A stretch of DNA of 64,000 nt from Lepraria neglecta (Eukaryota; Ascomycota; Lecanoromycetes; Lecanorales; Stereocaulaceae), in assembly GCA_033220425.1 (NCBI GenBank), contig CM065646.1, positions 4,657,501-4,721,500 on the forward strand, written 5' to 3'. Positions 10,156 to 21,100 of the stretch are shown in pieces (the stretch's first letter is position 1; each line of letters starts with the position of its first letter). The position numbers and the translations under genes were made by a program. The notes beneath the pieces were generated by a model, which was not told the DNA's origin, ran no database searches, and saw only the letters and a list, made by a program, of their open reading frames with translations.

Positions 10156-10411
10156 AGTCCCATAGTAGATTAGTTTTGAGGGTTCAATATCCACCAGCAT
10201 AGCAAAACGTAGCTTTAACAAGGCAAAAAGCCATCAGTTGCAGCTCCAACACTGATCGAGATAACGCTGCTCAGTTTACCGTCAAAAAGCTACGTACAAG
10301 AATAGAGCTGAGCGATATTTTGTTGTAAGACACGGCCTAGATCCCAGCAAGATTCAAGAACACGATGTGCTTTCCTCCCATATTTTGCCTCAATCGTGAC
10401 CAATTTGGTGC

Positions 10412-11911
10412 CTACTTGCTTACAACCGCACAAGAGCCCATGTCTAGCTTCTTCGGGGTGCCACCAATGGGCGAGATGTCGAAGTCGAAGATATCCATCG
10501 GGAGACCCAATGTCATGCAAGCATTCGGGATCTACCACCCTATCAGTACCTCAACTCCAATAAAAAGACTGTTGAATAATCACTCACATCAACCAACCCC
10601 CCAACATGTCCCTGAATAGGCGCACAACTCAGCATCAAGTAAACCTGATAATCGCTGTAGCCTGCTCAATATCAGCCTCCCGCACCTGTTCGCCTCTGGA
10701 TACAACACTCACCGTATCTGCGTAGATATTCTATGCACCTCAAGGTCGCTTGTCGATAAGCAACCGTAGCATCCAAATAATGCTGCACGCCCTTCTCATC
10801 AACACTAAACCCCTCAAAAGTGAGATACCTGCTAGGTCCATAATGCGGCTCAACAGGCCCAGGCAAGAAAAGCGGACTCTTCATATCCAAATCCTTCATA
10901 CCATTCTTCATCACGCTCAACTTCAGCGTAATCACCCCCGCCATCTCGATAGCGCCACAGAAAGAAATCTCGCCATCACCTTGCGAGAAATGCAAATCTC
11001 CAACGGAGAATTTCGCCCCGGGCACGTGGACGGGAAGGAATGTCTTGCTGCCACGGCTCAGGTTCTTGATATCGCAGTTGCCTCCGTGCTCGGGACGGCC
11101 GGGGATTGTACGTGCGCCTTCTTTGCCGACTTTTTCTTTTATCTCGTCAGAAGCGGAGCCAGCGTGGACGTTCTTGGGTTGAGGGGGTTGGGCGACGATG
11201 CGTTCGAGTTTTGTAGTGGAGATGAGTTCGGCTTCGCGGCGGTTCCATTCGGCGAGGATTTCGGGGGACGGGGCGCAGCCCATGATGCCAGGATGGATCA
11301 AGCCTGGGAAACGGATGTGGGGCAGGTGTCGGGAGGAGCAGAAGATGCCCTCGAAGTCCCAGATGGCTTTCGCGCTGGGAGGAGTCAGTGGGTGGATTGG
11401 TGAGAGAGGGTGGGAGAGTGGGTTACGCTTCGGGATAGATCTCGTCGAGGAATCCACCGCCATTGTTCTTGTCGAAAACACCGGTGAAGCCCCAGGGCTG
11501 CTCTTGGAAGGGTTGCACGTCTTGGATCTCAACAAGTAGGACATCTCCTGGCTCTGCGTTTTCCACTTCGAAGGGCCCGGAGAGATAGTGGATCTTGGTC
11601 AAGTCGATGTTCTTCATGTCATCTGCGCTGTCGTTGTTGCCAATCTGTCCTCCTGTCCAGTCCACGCACTCTATTTTGACGATCTCTCCATCTTTGACCT
11701 TGGCGGCGAAGGGAACTGTGGGAGACGTCAATGGCAGTCATAAGGGTGGCCGAGGGCTGATGTACCGTCTGGATGCCATCTGTTCTGGGGAGAGTTAGCA
11801 GGAAGCTTGTATGCATCCAGGTGGTGTCAGACAAACATGGAGAAGAGACTGTTGATCAGCAGGCCTCTTCAAGTCGACCTTAATGGCCGTTCGGATTTCC
11901 GTGAGCCCCAT
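10412..11911 (-). CDS. fmdS: Formamidase (acetamidase/formamidase family)
   Basis: I read six exons (11911-11837, 11784-11766, 11715-11427, 11374-10713, 10661-10588, 10531-10412) giving 412 aa, the length of Aspergillus FmdS (about 411). All phases agree. Family landmarks include NRWHPD joined across introns 1 and 2, KIECVDWTGGQIGNNDSADD, IHYLSGPF, PGDVLLVEIQDVQPF, GFTGVFDKNNGGGFLDE, RFPGLIHPGIMGCAPS, PEHGGNCDIKNL, and VGDLHFSQGDGEISFCGAIE. The enzyme hydrolyses formamide to formate and ammonia in the cytosol and serves nitrogen acquisition. Exon 2 is only 19 nt, a microexon that automated annotation may miss. The stop used (TAG at 10412-10414) is the first after the last exon. Expression in such genes is usually under nitrogen (GATA-factor) control; I did not map sites. 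Confidence 0.9.
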
Positions 11912-12452
11912 GACTTAGGGACTAAAGATACTTGATCAATGTAGACCTGAGACCATCCAGATAGCTCTGATTTATTCAATTGAGGACTGTAGCAAATGTT
12001 GAGATGCAGAAGAGAGATCAAGGAAGGAATGACAAAAGAGACGCGGCATAGCGGGGCAAAGGAAGTCAATTAGCATGACCCCGCGAACCAAGCATCTTCG
12101 GGCCAGGCTACGCAACATCGATCTGCAAGATAATGAAGACATGACATCTAGACATGGGAATACTGATAAGAGCATATGCCGCTTATCAGTACCAGACTTG
12201 ACCAAACAAGGGCTAGGACAAAGCTGGTGTTTCGAGCTGCCTAAAAGGACTGGGCCTGAAGTACTAACGAACGGCCTAGGAATAAAAACCATATTGCTCA
12301 AGTGAGCAAATGGACGACACCATTGATAGTAGAGGGGAAAATGTCAAGGGTCGGAGACGTCTGAACCTGCTGAAGATGTAAGACTTCCCCGCGTCTGATG
12401 AATTCGAGTCTTGCTTTGTGTGTATTTCATGTTCTTTGTCATCTTGAGCGTC
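11912..12452. other. Intergenic
   Basis: Promoter side of the formamidase gene and 3' side of the UsgS-like gene. Only short unsupported frames are present. Confidence 0.5.
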
Positions 12453-13764
12453 TCATGTAAACTTCTTCCCTGGAGAGTCAAAACTCTCAATAGGCCTCTT
12501 GTCGACCGTATCGGCATTATTCGCATCCAAATTGTGTAGAGGAAGCCTCAAGAACTCTTGCTTATTCTTCCACGTAACCTGACTTTCTGCAAACTTCTCG
12601 GCATACGCTGGCGGTGGAGGAGGGTCTGTAATCTTCGTAATCAGATACGCCGTCGATGCTTCTGCGATGCCATAGATCAAAACGCCCAGCAGTGGTACCT
12701 TGAGGAAGATGTAGAAACCGACACCAAAGCCAAAAAGCACGCCCTCGCGGTCATGGAACCAGCGTTTCTTTTGTTCTTTGGTGAATCGTATCCTAGAGAA
12801 GTAGGGTTCGAGCTGTGCTCCTGTCAGCCATGCTTCCTGGGTAGAACGGAGGGTGATCCAAGGCAAAGTACCAATTCTCTCATCAAACTCCTTGACGAGA
12901 AGTAACTCTGCAGGAACACAATAAGATATCTCCTAGGCAAGAAGATGCCACTGCCAAAGATGACCGTAGCTGGTGTAGGTCCCACTGCATTTTTGAACGT
13001 ATAGAAAGTCGCTGCAGGGAGTACGAAGCGCCCAACAATAGGCAAATATGAAAGCGCGTAGATTGCCAACGAGATCCCAGCTCTTCGTCCAAAGCGTATC
13101 AAAAATGCCAATGCCGCGTCCATGGGCTTTCGATGCTTGCTGGTATCGCCATGTGCCGAGTACATTCGCAGCTCAGTGTAGTATTCAGCGCGAAGAGTCT
13201 TTGGGTTCTCGGATTTGTGCTTCGCATAGTATGTCTGATCTACCCATTGGAGGGAGTCCATGAACCTGGAACTGTCAGTGTCTGCATGGGCAAGCATAGC
13301 TATGGGCCCACTTACATATGGTCCAAAGTAGGCGTGATGTAGCGCATCAGGCTCATGAGGAAGAATGGCACCTGCAGGACGGAATTGGCGATGAAGTCCA
13401 ATCCTCCTACCAGCTTGTCATCCCATGTCATCGAATCGAAGTCGATGAAGAAGGAGGTTCCCCATAGTATTACTTTCACCGCGATTATCTGTCGGGGAAG
13501 CCAGCAGTCAGCGCCTGGACACCAAACATGGAGGCAACGAGCTTACTGGCACGGCGATAATGAAGCGTATAAGAATTCCAGCAAGGACCGCAATAGCAGC
13601 CTGTCGGTAGTGCTCATACTTGAAGAGTCCCGGGTTTTGAAGAGCTCGGAGTGCTGGTCTTTCTTTCAGCGCTTGAGATCTGATTTGGGAATGCTGGGTT
13701 GCGAACCCCCAACTACGGTAAGCTGAGCACCCCTTAGGATGGCGTTTGGATCGAAGTTGGACAT
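12453..13764 (-). CDS. UsgS-like transmembrane protein
   Basis: Five exons (13764-13707, 13653-13547, 13488-13316, 13265-12872, 12812-12453) give 363 aa with consistent phases. The N-terminus MSNFDPNAILRGAQLT and the segments RALQNPGLF, DKLVGGLDFIANSVLQ, FFLMSLMRYITPTLD, FMDSLQWVDQTY and WFHDREGVLFGFGVGF match the fungal membrane protein known as UsgS. Hydrophobic stretches lie near residues 32-75 (IAVLAGILIRFIIAVPIIAV), 90-110, 195-240 and 285-320. The C-terminus contains the conserved YLITKITDPPPPP. Its biochemical role is not established to my knowledge, so it is called by family only. Neighbouring genes are unrelated. Confidence 0.75.
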
Positions 13765-13956
13765 GAGGATAGCTGAGGGGTAAGTCTGGAGGTGTTGTGG
13801 TGGTTGGGCACAAAGTTGGCACGCGATGGATCGACTATCGTACTAAGATACTATACTTAAAGGCTCCCTCTCTTAAGATAAATTCGACTAGTTTCGTCAC
13901 CGCTACATTACCGATATGTGAGATTATTATACGTAATATAACTAAACCTATAAGTA

Positions 13957-14151
13957 TCAACGCTCGATTTCTACAACAGGACCTTGGTAGACCTTTCTCG
14001 CGTACACAATATACCAGACAATGCTCAACAGAACTGTACCTCCAAACACTAAACACGCGTAATTCATCGAAGCCCGTCCAACAGGTAGAAGAAGAATGCA
14101 AAACAGTAACACCATTGTACCAGCGCCATTAGGAATCGAACCTAATACCAT
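13957..14151 (-). pseudogene. Amino-acid/GABA permease C-terminal stub
   Basis: A 64-codon minus-strand frame reads like the end of an APC-superfamily amino-acid permease. It has a hydrophobic segment (MVLLFCILLLPVG), ASMNYACLVFGG, a second helix with LSIVWYIVYARK, and the closing VYQGPVVEIER seen in fungal GABA/choline-type permeases. The rest of the permease, ten or more helices, is absent. Upstream on the same strand lies the transposon fragment at 14157-14516, so the gene was probably cut by rearrangement or insertion. No product is expected. Confidence 0.65.
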
Positions 14152-14156
14152 TAAAT

Positions 14157-14516
14157 ATCCTAGTGAATTATGAGGTGTACGCGGAGTGAGTTGGGGTGTA
14201 CGCGCAGGAGAAGCCTAAATATATACCTGGAGCGCTCCTAGACGCCGAAAAAATCGAAGATTTCGCGTTCGTCGTGGGGGATGCCTTTAACGACTAGGTA
14301 TTTATAGGCGCCTTGGATTTTCGACTTCTGGGGGGTATTGTAGGTGTTATTTCGGGTCTCGCGAGGTATAGCAGTAGAGTAGGAAGGTAGTAGAGTTAAT
14401 AGAATTAGGTGGTTGTGGGAGACTAGCTTAGGGGCACCTTAGGGGCACCTTAGGGGCTTGCTTAGGGGGTCGCCTAGGGGGGCCCTCATTGAATTTTATT
14501 TTGTATAGGGCGTGCC
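14157..14516 (-). mobile_element. Tc1/mariner-like DNA transposon fragment (5' end)
   Basis: Read on the minus strand, the outer end begins GGCACGCCCT, followed by an A-rich stretch, short CCCCTAAG-type tandem motifs and CCCACAACCACCTAATTCT. About 220 bp in, a coding segment reads YLVVKGIPHDEREIFDFFG, which resembles the N-terminal DNA-binding part of fungal Tc1/mariner transposases. A stop follows, and the element ends abruptly next to the permease stub. The first bases and subterminal motif match the MITE-like element at 2463-2659. Only about 360 bp remain, so it is inactive. Confidence 0.6.
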
Positions 14517-14946
14517 ATGTCCATAGCATCTGCGAATTGGGCACCTTTCTTAACGACCTTTTATCCATTGAATGACCTCCTATGCTCAAGATCGAATCGA
14601 CGCATTACAAATGAAATTGGCGTATTTTTGGCTTGGTAGACTATCAAATACGATAATGTTTTTTTTCCATCTTCGAGTCGAGGCGGCATGCCAGCCATGT
14701 TGATACGAATCTTGAGCACCAACGTGATGACTCAGCTAATTGCCATTGTGTAGCCTGGGGGTATTCAAGATACGTTCTCCGAAATGATGGAAAGTTTGCT
14801 AATAGATGCTTCTTCATTGTTATCCCATTTTCGTTCATTGTAATGCTGTGAAGACCTCCACGTATAATGAACAAGCTTGCCCTAATGACCATGATCACAG
14901 TTGTTGCAACAGACTAAGCCAGGTTCAGGGCGATCGCACAGACCGC
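14517..14946. other. Intergenic
   Basis: AT-rich sequence between the transposon fragment and the GNAT frame. I see nothing supportable in it. Confidence 0.45.
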
Positions 14947-15549
14947 TCACTTTTCAGTCTTTTCTCCCCAAAGCGACAGAGCTATACCACTGTCAAACTT
15001 CATCCCAGGCAAAACGTAGACGACGTTCAGTCCTCCATCATTGGTTTCGATGTTTCCTCCTTCCACAAACCCAATCTTTTGCGCCACTCGATTGCTCCGC
15101 TGATTCTTTGTCCTAGGCCACGTTATAATCTCCTTCACGCCCAACTCCTCTCTCGCCAGCCTCAAGAGCTCCTTTCCTGCTTCGGCCGCATACCCTTGGC
15201 CCATGAACTGCTCCAGTACGCACCATCCCAAATCAGGTGGCGTGGACGCCGCTCGCTGTGCCATTGATACTGCTCCCATCAGTGGCCCCGCCTTCTGGCC
15301 CAGCCGTAGAAGGTAATAGACGTCCGCGTCTAGGACCCGTCCTTCACAGGCAGATGGTAAGAGCCGGGTGGCAGAGTTGAGGGCATCGAACTGCGCAGGT
15401 GTTCGGATCCCGTAATCGCCCATGTTGGCGTGTGTAGTGGAATTAGTCAACGCAGTTTGGAGAGACGAGCCATTTGTGTAGCCTGATTGCCCGTATTGGC
15501 CGTAGGTACGACAGTATTCAGTAGCGTTCAGGTATCCTGCTGTCTCCAC
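14947..15549 (-). CDS. GNAT acetyltransferase domain with foreign N-terminus
   Basis: This is an open frame of 200 aa. From about residue 43 it is a GNAT domain: MGDYGIRTPAQFDALN, GPLMGAVSMAQR, PPDLGWCVLEQF, the acetyl-CoA loop as MGQGYAAEAGKELL, then EIITWPRTKNQRSNRVAQKIGF and VVYVLPGM. The usual first strands of GNAT are missing. The preceding ~25 residues (TAGYLNATEYCRTYGQ) instead look like the tail of the upstream esterase, in the same frame, separated from it only by a TAG codon at 15556-15558. It is therefore a 3' GNAT piece joined onto an esterase gene. Whether it is translated from the ATG at 15549 or from the one at residue 43 is unknown. It may be a non-functional relic. Confidence 0.6.
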   Translation of the reverse strand: METAGYLNATEYCRTYGQYGQSGYTNGSSLQTALTNSTTHANMGDYGIRTPAQFDALNSATRLLPSACEGRVLDADVYYLLRLGQKAGPLMGAVSMAQRAASTPPDLGWCVLEQFMGQGYAAEAGKELLRLAREELGVKEIITWPRTKNQRSNRVAQKIGFVEGGNIETNDGGLNVVYVLPGMKFDSGIALSLWGEKTEK

Positions 15550-15555
15550 GAATTG

Positions 15556-16588
15556 CTAAGGGTTATCCAGAACCCTAATGAAGAGCCAGTTGGTGTCAAA
15601 CAGCAACAGAGTTGTGTCCGGATGGTGCTTTGCCAGACTAGAAACAAGCCAATCGAGCCGAGTGTTGACCGCCGTGATGTAGGCCGCCTCTGCAGCTTGA
15701 CTGGAGGCGCTAGTTTCCAGTGTACCCGGGGAATGATCAACGGGTGGGACGTTCAGGAACAGAAAGTTTCGTGCTCCGGCAGCAGCTGGCATTCAATGTC
15801 AGTAACGAACGGCTGGCTGATCATCAGATCTAGAAGGGACTGGCCTCGTTGACGAGATTCTGGTATGCCTGGATAAGGTCGTAGTTGATAGTGCCATTGC
15901 CTTCGGCGTACGAGTTTGTGACATCGTTGATACCAAAGAATATGGAGAACAAGCTGTTGGAAGGAGTCCACGGGACCTTGCTGTTGTTGACATACGTTGG
16001 TAGAAACTCGTCCTCTACCTGCTGCTGGAAACTTTGCAGAGTCTTCCTCAACCTAGACTGTACAGCTGAAGGGTCGATGGTGGCTCCGCCGTAGCCTAGG
16101 TTGTAGGCCTGGATGTAGCTTTGATTGTATGTGGTGATCAAGAAATCGATGTAATTGGGCCCAGCTGCAGAGGTAGCACCCGGATAGGAGGGATTGCCCA
16201 ATGGGTTGGCCGGATTGGGTTGTTCTCCGTAAATGGTGAAGTTCGTTTTTGTGTATGAATCGCCACTGTCGTCCTTGTTAGTACTTCAACTACTGTGGGT
16301 CGAGTGGGTCGAGACATACAAAGCGAAAAGATAGTGGACATTCTCCCAGCCACTCCAGAACGTGGAGGCACGCCTAACGATACGTGGCGGATTAGTAGAG
16401 TCCTTGAGTGTTTGGAGCAATGGTGTTCCGTGCGGCCAAGATTCCGGTTTGCTGAAAAAGTTCTCTGGCAGACTTGGGACAGGCAAGCAGCCAGGTTGCA
16501 GATTGTTTGGAGCTTGGCTGTAAGCTAGCCAGAACGAAGCAAGGAAGCTCAAAGCGAGCAGCACAAATGAATTCTTGTTGAAGGCCAT
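15556..16588 (-). pseudogene. CE16-type GDSL carbohydrate esterase, truncated
   Basis: Three exons (16588-16320, 16265-15841, 15785-15556) give 307 aa. There is a signal peptide (FVLLALSFLASFWLAYS), then the SGNH block I across intron 1 (FGDSYTKTNF, catalytic Ser), GYGGATID, block III FFGINDVTNSY (oxyanion Asn) and FLFLNVPPVD. Such enzymes are secreted and deacetylate plant polysaccharides. The frame ends with TAG just after FDTNWLFIRVLDNP, where relatives continue for about 60 residues to the block V Asp-x-x-His with catalytic histidine. That block is absent here, and esterase-like residues continue past the stop for about 20 codons before turning into GNAT sequence. The product would lack the catalytic His, so I call it broken. 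The intron 2 donor (GTCCCT) is weak. Confidence 0.75.
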
Positions 16589-17247
16589 GTTTGGAGCGAG
16601 AAAGAGAAAGAAAACGATTGGATGGAGAGGTCGGGAGAAGAAGAGACACGTCCCCTTCATTAGTACTTATCATGACAGGATCAGATCTCTCTCGCTCCTG
16701 CCTCCGAAAGCGATTGTACATGGTTTTTATGTAAAGGAAAGAGTATTTCCCGAAAGTGATTGTCCACAGCTTTCTAATAAGGAAAGAGCATCTCGACCGG
16801 TGTAACTGTTTAGGATAAGCAAGCACCACTCAACCGGGCAATCTCGGCTCAGAACAGATCTTACAAAAACGTGGAATGGAGGAAAACAACAGCAAGAGAT
16901 CGGCAATGGTCGCAGTCGTGAACATTCGGCCATTGCTGAGAGCTTGTTGTAGCATTCAATGATTGTATTTCGGATTGCCCTTCTACACTCAAGTCCGAAC
17001 AGATTGTTTTTTGCTTGATACATCATTCAAACTCAGGTATGCCCACAAACATGATAATCTGGGCTTCTCGAGTGTTCCGCTGAAACTTAATGTTTAGGAA
17101 GAAATGAAGATGGAAGTATTGCACGCGAAGAATTTGAGCTTCTCGAAAATCACCGCTAGCAGAGCCTTACCGTAATCTATTCCCCGCAATATCAAAATGC
17201 CCCAAAACTACACAATTCTCCAGACCACTCGCAATCCTACTCCCAAA
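16589..17247. other. Intergenic
   Basis: Divergent promoter region between the esterase (minus) and SRP14 (plus). I see no further gene. Confidence 0.5.
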
Positions 17248-17784
17248 ATGGCCACAGGTCACCTCAGCACGGATGAGGTACTAATGCTCCGACCCAATGC
17301 CACCAGTACCTGCTAACAATCCAGTTCCTAATCCGCCTAGCCACCCTCTTCGAATCCCGCCGCTCCGTCAACCACGGCTCCGTCTTCCTCACCCAAAAAC
17401 GCCGTATGTTCTTCATACTTCCCAGCCTCTCTTCGTACTAACAAAATACATACAGTATCACCCCACGACCTCCCCAAAGCCGCAACAGACACGCCCCTCC
17501 CGCCCTCCTCCCCCTTCCCAGATCTACATCCCCCACATCCACTCCCAATCTTGATACGAGCTACAAACGGCAAATCGAAAGACAAACGAAAGGACAAGAT
17601 AAAGCTGTCGACAGTCATTCAGGCAGATGAGCTTGAGGGGTTTTTCATGAGGTATGCGGACGTGTGTAAGGCGGGCATGTCGGGGTTGAAGAAGAGGGAT
17701 AGGAGTGGGCGGAAGGCGAAGGGGAAGGCGAAGAAGAAGAAAGGCGCTAGTGGGGGCGGGGTAGAGGGAGAGAAGAAGGGGTGA
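17248..17784 (+). CDS. SRP14: Signal recognition particle subunit SRP14
   Basis: Three exons (17248-17277, 17325-17403, 17456-17784) give 145 aa. The first exon encodes only MATGHLSTDE. The next give FLIRLATLFESRRSVNHGSVF and LTQKRL, then a Pro-rich loop, LIRATNGKSKDKRKDKIKL, STVIQADELEGFFMRYADVCKAG, and a Lys-rich tail. The order strand-helix-strand and the KLSTVIQ...RYADVCKAGM motif are diagnostic of SRP14. With SRP9/SRP21 it forms the Alu-domain heterodimer of the SRP and mediates elongation arrest during targeting to the ER. The ATG chosen is the only one in frame near the first donor site. The gene is convergent with SMC4, with about 360 bp between the stops. Confidence 0.92.
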
Positions 17785-18143
17785 GGTTGTGCTGAGGGAG
17801 TGGATGGAATTGAATGGGATGGCACTTCAGCGCCGAGACGGGAATGGGGATCAGCACTACAAGCTCACGGAGATCGAGCCGGGAGCAGACCGATTTCCAG
17901 TGTTTTTGGCGCGCCCGGAAAAGTCATGGGAAGTTCCGAAGGCATTTGCAAAGCTGATGGCATGGGCGCCAGTTGAAACTTGCGGAAGACCACTGATATG
18001 TGATATGATAATGTACAGAAATGATACCATTGCGGACGCCGAGCCTTTGGTATTCGGCCAATAACATCAGAATCATTTCATCAAGGGTCAACCAGCAGCG
18101 GCCTTCTCCAACTCTTAATGCCCACCACAGGATCAGCTTCCCT
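17785..18143. other. Convergent 3' region
   Basis: Shared downstream region of SRP14 and SMC4. An 86-codon open frame at about 17800-18063 has no recognisable family and is probably chance. Confidence 0.5.
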
Positions 18144-21100
18144 TTATGCTCTTCCGGTAATGTAGTCTCTATTTTCGACCGTAACGCTCTTGGTCTGTCA
18201 GACGTCAGCAGTCGATCTCATTATGTCGGCGTTCCGAGACATACCATATGATTGACCTTGTACACACCAACTAGTCGCGAAGCTAGCTCGAACATGTTGT
18301 TGCGCAACGAAATCACTATGAACTGTGCGTTCTTCGTCCGCTCTTTGATATAGCTGGCAACGATTGAGACCTTCGGGTACTTTAGCAATGTTCTGTATCT
18401 GCGGTTCGGACATGACTTACATTTCGGAAATCCAACGCTGCATCAATTTCGTCCATCACATACAAGGGTGTTGGCTTGTAGTGATGCAGCGCAAACACCA
18501 AAGCCAGACTGCTCAGCGTCTTCTCTCCACCCGACAAATTCGAGATGTTCTTCCATGACTTCTTCGGCGGCATGACACTGAAGAGAATGCCTTCTGAAAA
18601 CGGATCCAATGAGTCGACGAGCTCCAGCTCTGCATTGCCGCCCATCGTGATCATCTGATACATCTCCTTCAGTCGTAAGGAGATGAGGCTGAATCCGGTC
18701 ATGAAACCCTCGAGGCGGAGCTTGCGAAGCTCGTCACATCGTTTCTTCGCTGTGTCCCTTGAAGTTACAGCAGCTTGAAGATCGCTGCTCCGAGAGACGT
18801 GCTCTTCCACTCGCCGACGGTACTCAGCGAGGACACCAAGCTCGACGTTGACGTTCTGGGTCTTCTCTTCGAGGATTGCTATTTCGCCTTTTAGGGTGTC
18901 CTTGTCCATGTCTTTAAGCTCGTCTTTGGCGTATTGCTGCAGCTCTTCAGTGGCTTGCTCTTCCCCGAGGTCGCTAATGCTTTGGATGCTCAACTTGCTG
19001 AGCTTTTCGTTCCAATACCGCAACCGCTTTTGGTTTTCTGACTGGACTTTCTGGCTCTCCTCCAACTTATTCCGCATCTCGATCTCAACAGCACGGGTCT
19101 CATTGAGCTCAGCTGTCTTGTCGTCTAGTTCTCGTTTTAGAGCGGCCAGCTCATCTTGTTTGCTGCTCAATGCATCTTGCGCTTCTTCAGCCTTTCGCTT
19201 CGATGCAGATGTATCGCTAGTCTGGGTTGCGACATCACTGGCCAAAGTCTCGAGCTCCTCAGCTGCCGCTGCGATTTCCTTCTCAGAGTCCTCGTAAGAT
19301 TTTTGGTGCTTGACCTTCTGCTTCTCCGCTTTCGACTTGGCAATCTCCGCATTCGACATCTCCTCTGTCAGGGTTTCTATCTGCTCTTTCAAGCCGTCGA
19401 CCTTAGCCTTTTGAACTCTGAGCCTCACGCCACCAACTTCCATTATCTTGTCTTGGAGATCCTGGATTTCGTGTTCAAGCCCAGCTGTCTCCGCACGTAG
19501 CTTATCGGCCTCCTTCTCAAGTTTGGAGATCTGCTTCTCTAAGGCACTAATTCGGGCGTCGTCTGAATTCGATGCAGGCTGCGCGGCCGTCAACTCGGTG
19601 ACCCGGTGTTGAGCATCGGCAAGGTTTCTCTTGAGACTCTCAGTCTCCAAGCTTGTCTTCTGGATGGCCGTTTCCAGTTGAGGGATCTGTTTATTGAGCT
19701 CTTTGAGAGATCCCTCAAGCTCCCTTTGCTTGTCCTGGAGCGTTTGCAGCTCCTGCTCGAGCTGATCACGATCGACCTCCAATTTTGACACCTGCTCTTT
19801 TGATGTCTCGGCCACAAGCTTTGATGACATTCCGCCTTTGGCAACACGAGTACCACCGCCACTCATGGTTCCAGACACATCAATCAGTTGTCCGTCAAGA
19901 GTGACGACCCTCCATCTTCTTGCGCCATATGCAATGCGATTTGCTTGCTCGAGGTCCTTGGCGACGAGGGTATTCTGTAAAACGCTGAAGAAGGCAGGAC
20001 GAAAGATATCGTTTTTAATCTTCACTAGGTCAAAGAGTCTGGGAACACCTTCGGGTGTGTCTATTGCGGATAGATCTCTCCGGGCAAGGCGGTTTAGCAG
20101 AATGATGTTGGCTCTCCCAAGATTGTTCTTGCGTAGATAGTCTATACATTGCTGACCAACTTCCACTGAGTCAACAACGAGGTTTTCTAATGAGGGGCAT
20201 GCCGTGGATATAGCCACGTCGTACTTCTGGTCAATGGTACCCAGATTGCCGAGTCGTCCATGGAAGCCTTCGATACGCCCAGACTCTTTTAATCGCATCA
20301 AACCACTCAGGACGTTCCCTTGGCTTTGGGTGCTAGACAAGCTGGCTCTAGCTTCATCGGCTTTCTGCCTGGCTCCAGACAGCTGTAACCGGATCTCGGG
20401 TTCCTGTTGGGCCAACTTGCTGAGGTCACCCTGGATCTTAGTAGCTTCTTTCTCTACTTTCGCTTTCTGGGATTTGAGCTCCTTGGTCTCGCTTTCCTTA
20501 ACCTTACGACTCTCTTCCAGCAACTTGATCTTCTCTTGAACCTCTTCAAGAGCAACTGTCCCGGCAGAAGCCCGTTCATGCAAGATATCAAGCTCACTCC
20601 TAGCAACAGCAATAGTAGACTGTTTCTCATTGATCTTTTCATTCCATGGCTCAAGTGACTTTTGCTTAGCAGCTATTTGGTCCGAAAAGGCCTGGGTCTT
20701 GCCCTTCAAGCCGTCCCGGATCGAGGCCAACTCCTTTTCCTCTGTACGCATGTTCTTTTCCAATGTGGCGATTTCCTTTGTATTGCGCTCGATGTCATTA
20801 GAACGTTTCTGGACCAGACTGTTGGACTCGGAACCAGCAAGACGACTCGTTTGAAGGGCCTTTTCCAGCTTGCTTTTCTTGTTGGACAGGAATTTCTTCT
20901 TCTCCTCATACTTGACATGCTCCTTGTCGAACTTAGCCATCTCTTTGATGACTGCCTGGGTCGCTTTTTGCAAGGCTTCGTACTCCTTGGCACCATACTT
21001 GTATGCTTTTTCAAGGCTCTTGATCCCGTCTTCGTTTCCTTGATGCTTTTCGAGCTCCGCGTTCAATTGACCCTGCATCTGTCCTATTGCTTCATCGGTC

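Noticed and set aside
9675-10221. Pro/Ser-rich minus-strand frames opposite the C-terminus of the Cue3 homologue
   Set aside because: Antisense of the Arg/Gly-rich tail.
14118-14150. B-box-like GGTTCGATTCC with flanking pairs, suggesting a tRNA 3' half on the minus strand
   Set aside because: No matching acceptor 5' strand or D-arm lies within 90 nt upstream, and the bases fit the permease reading frame.
17789-18063. 91-codon frame in the spacer between SRP14 and SMC4
   Set aside because: No homology recognised, lies in the 3' regions of two convergent genes, no promoter space.
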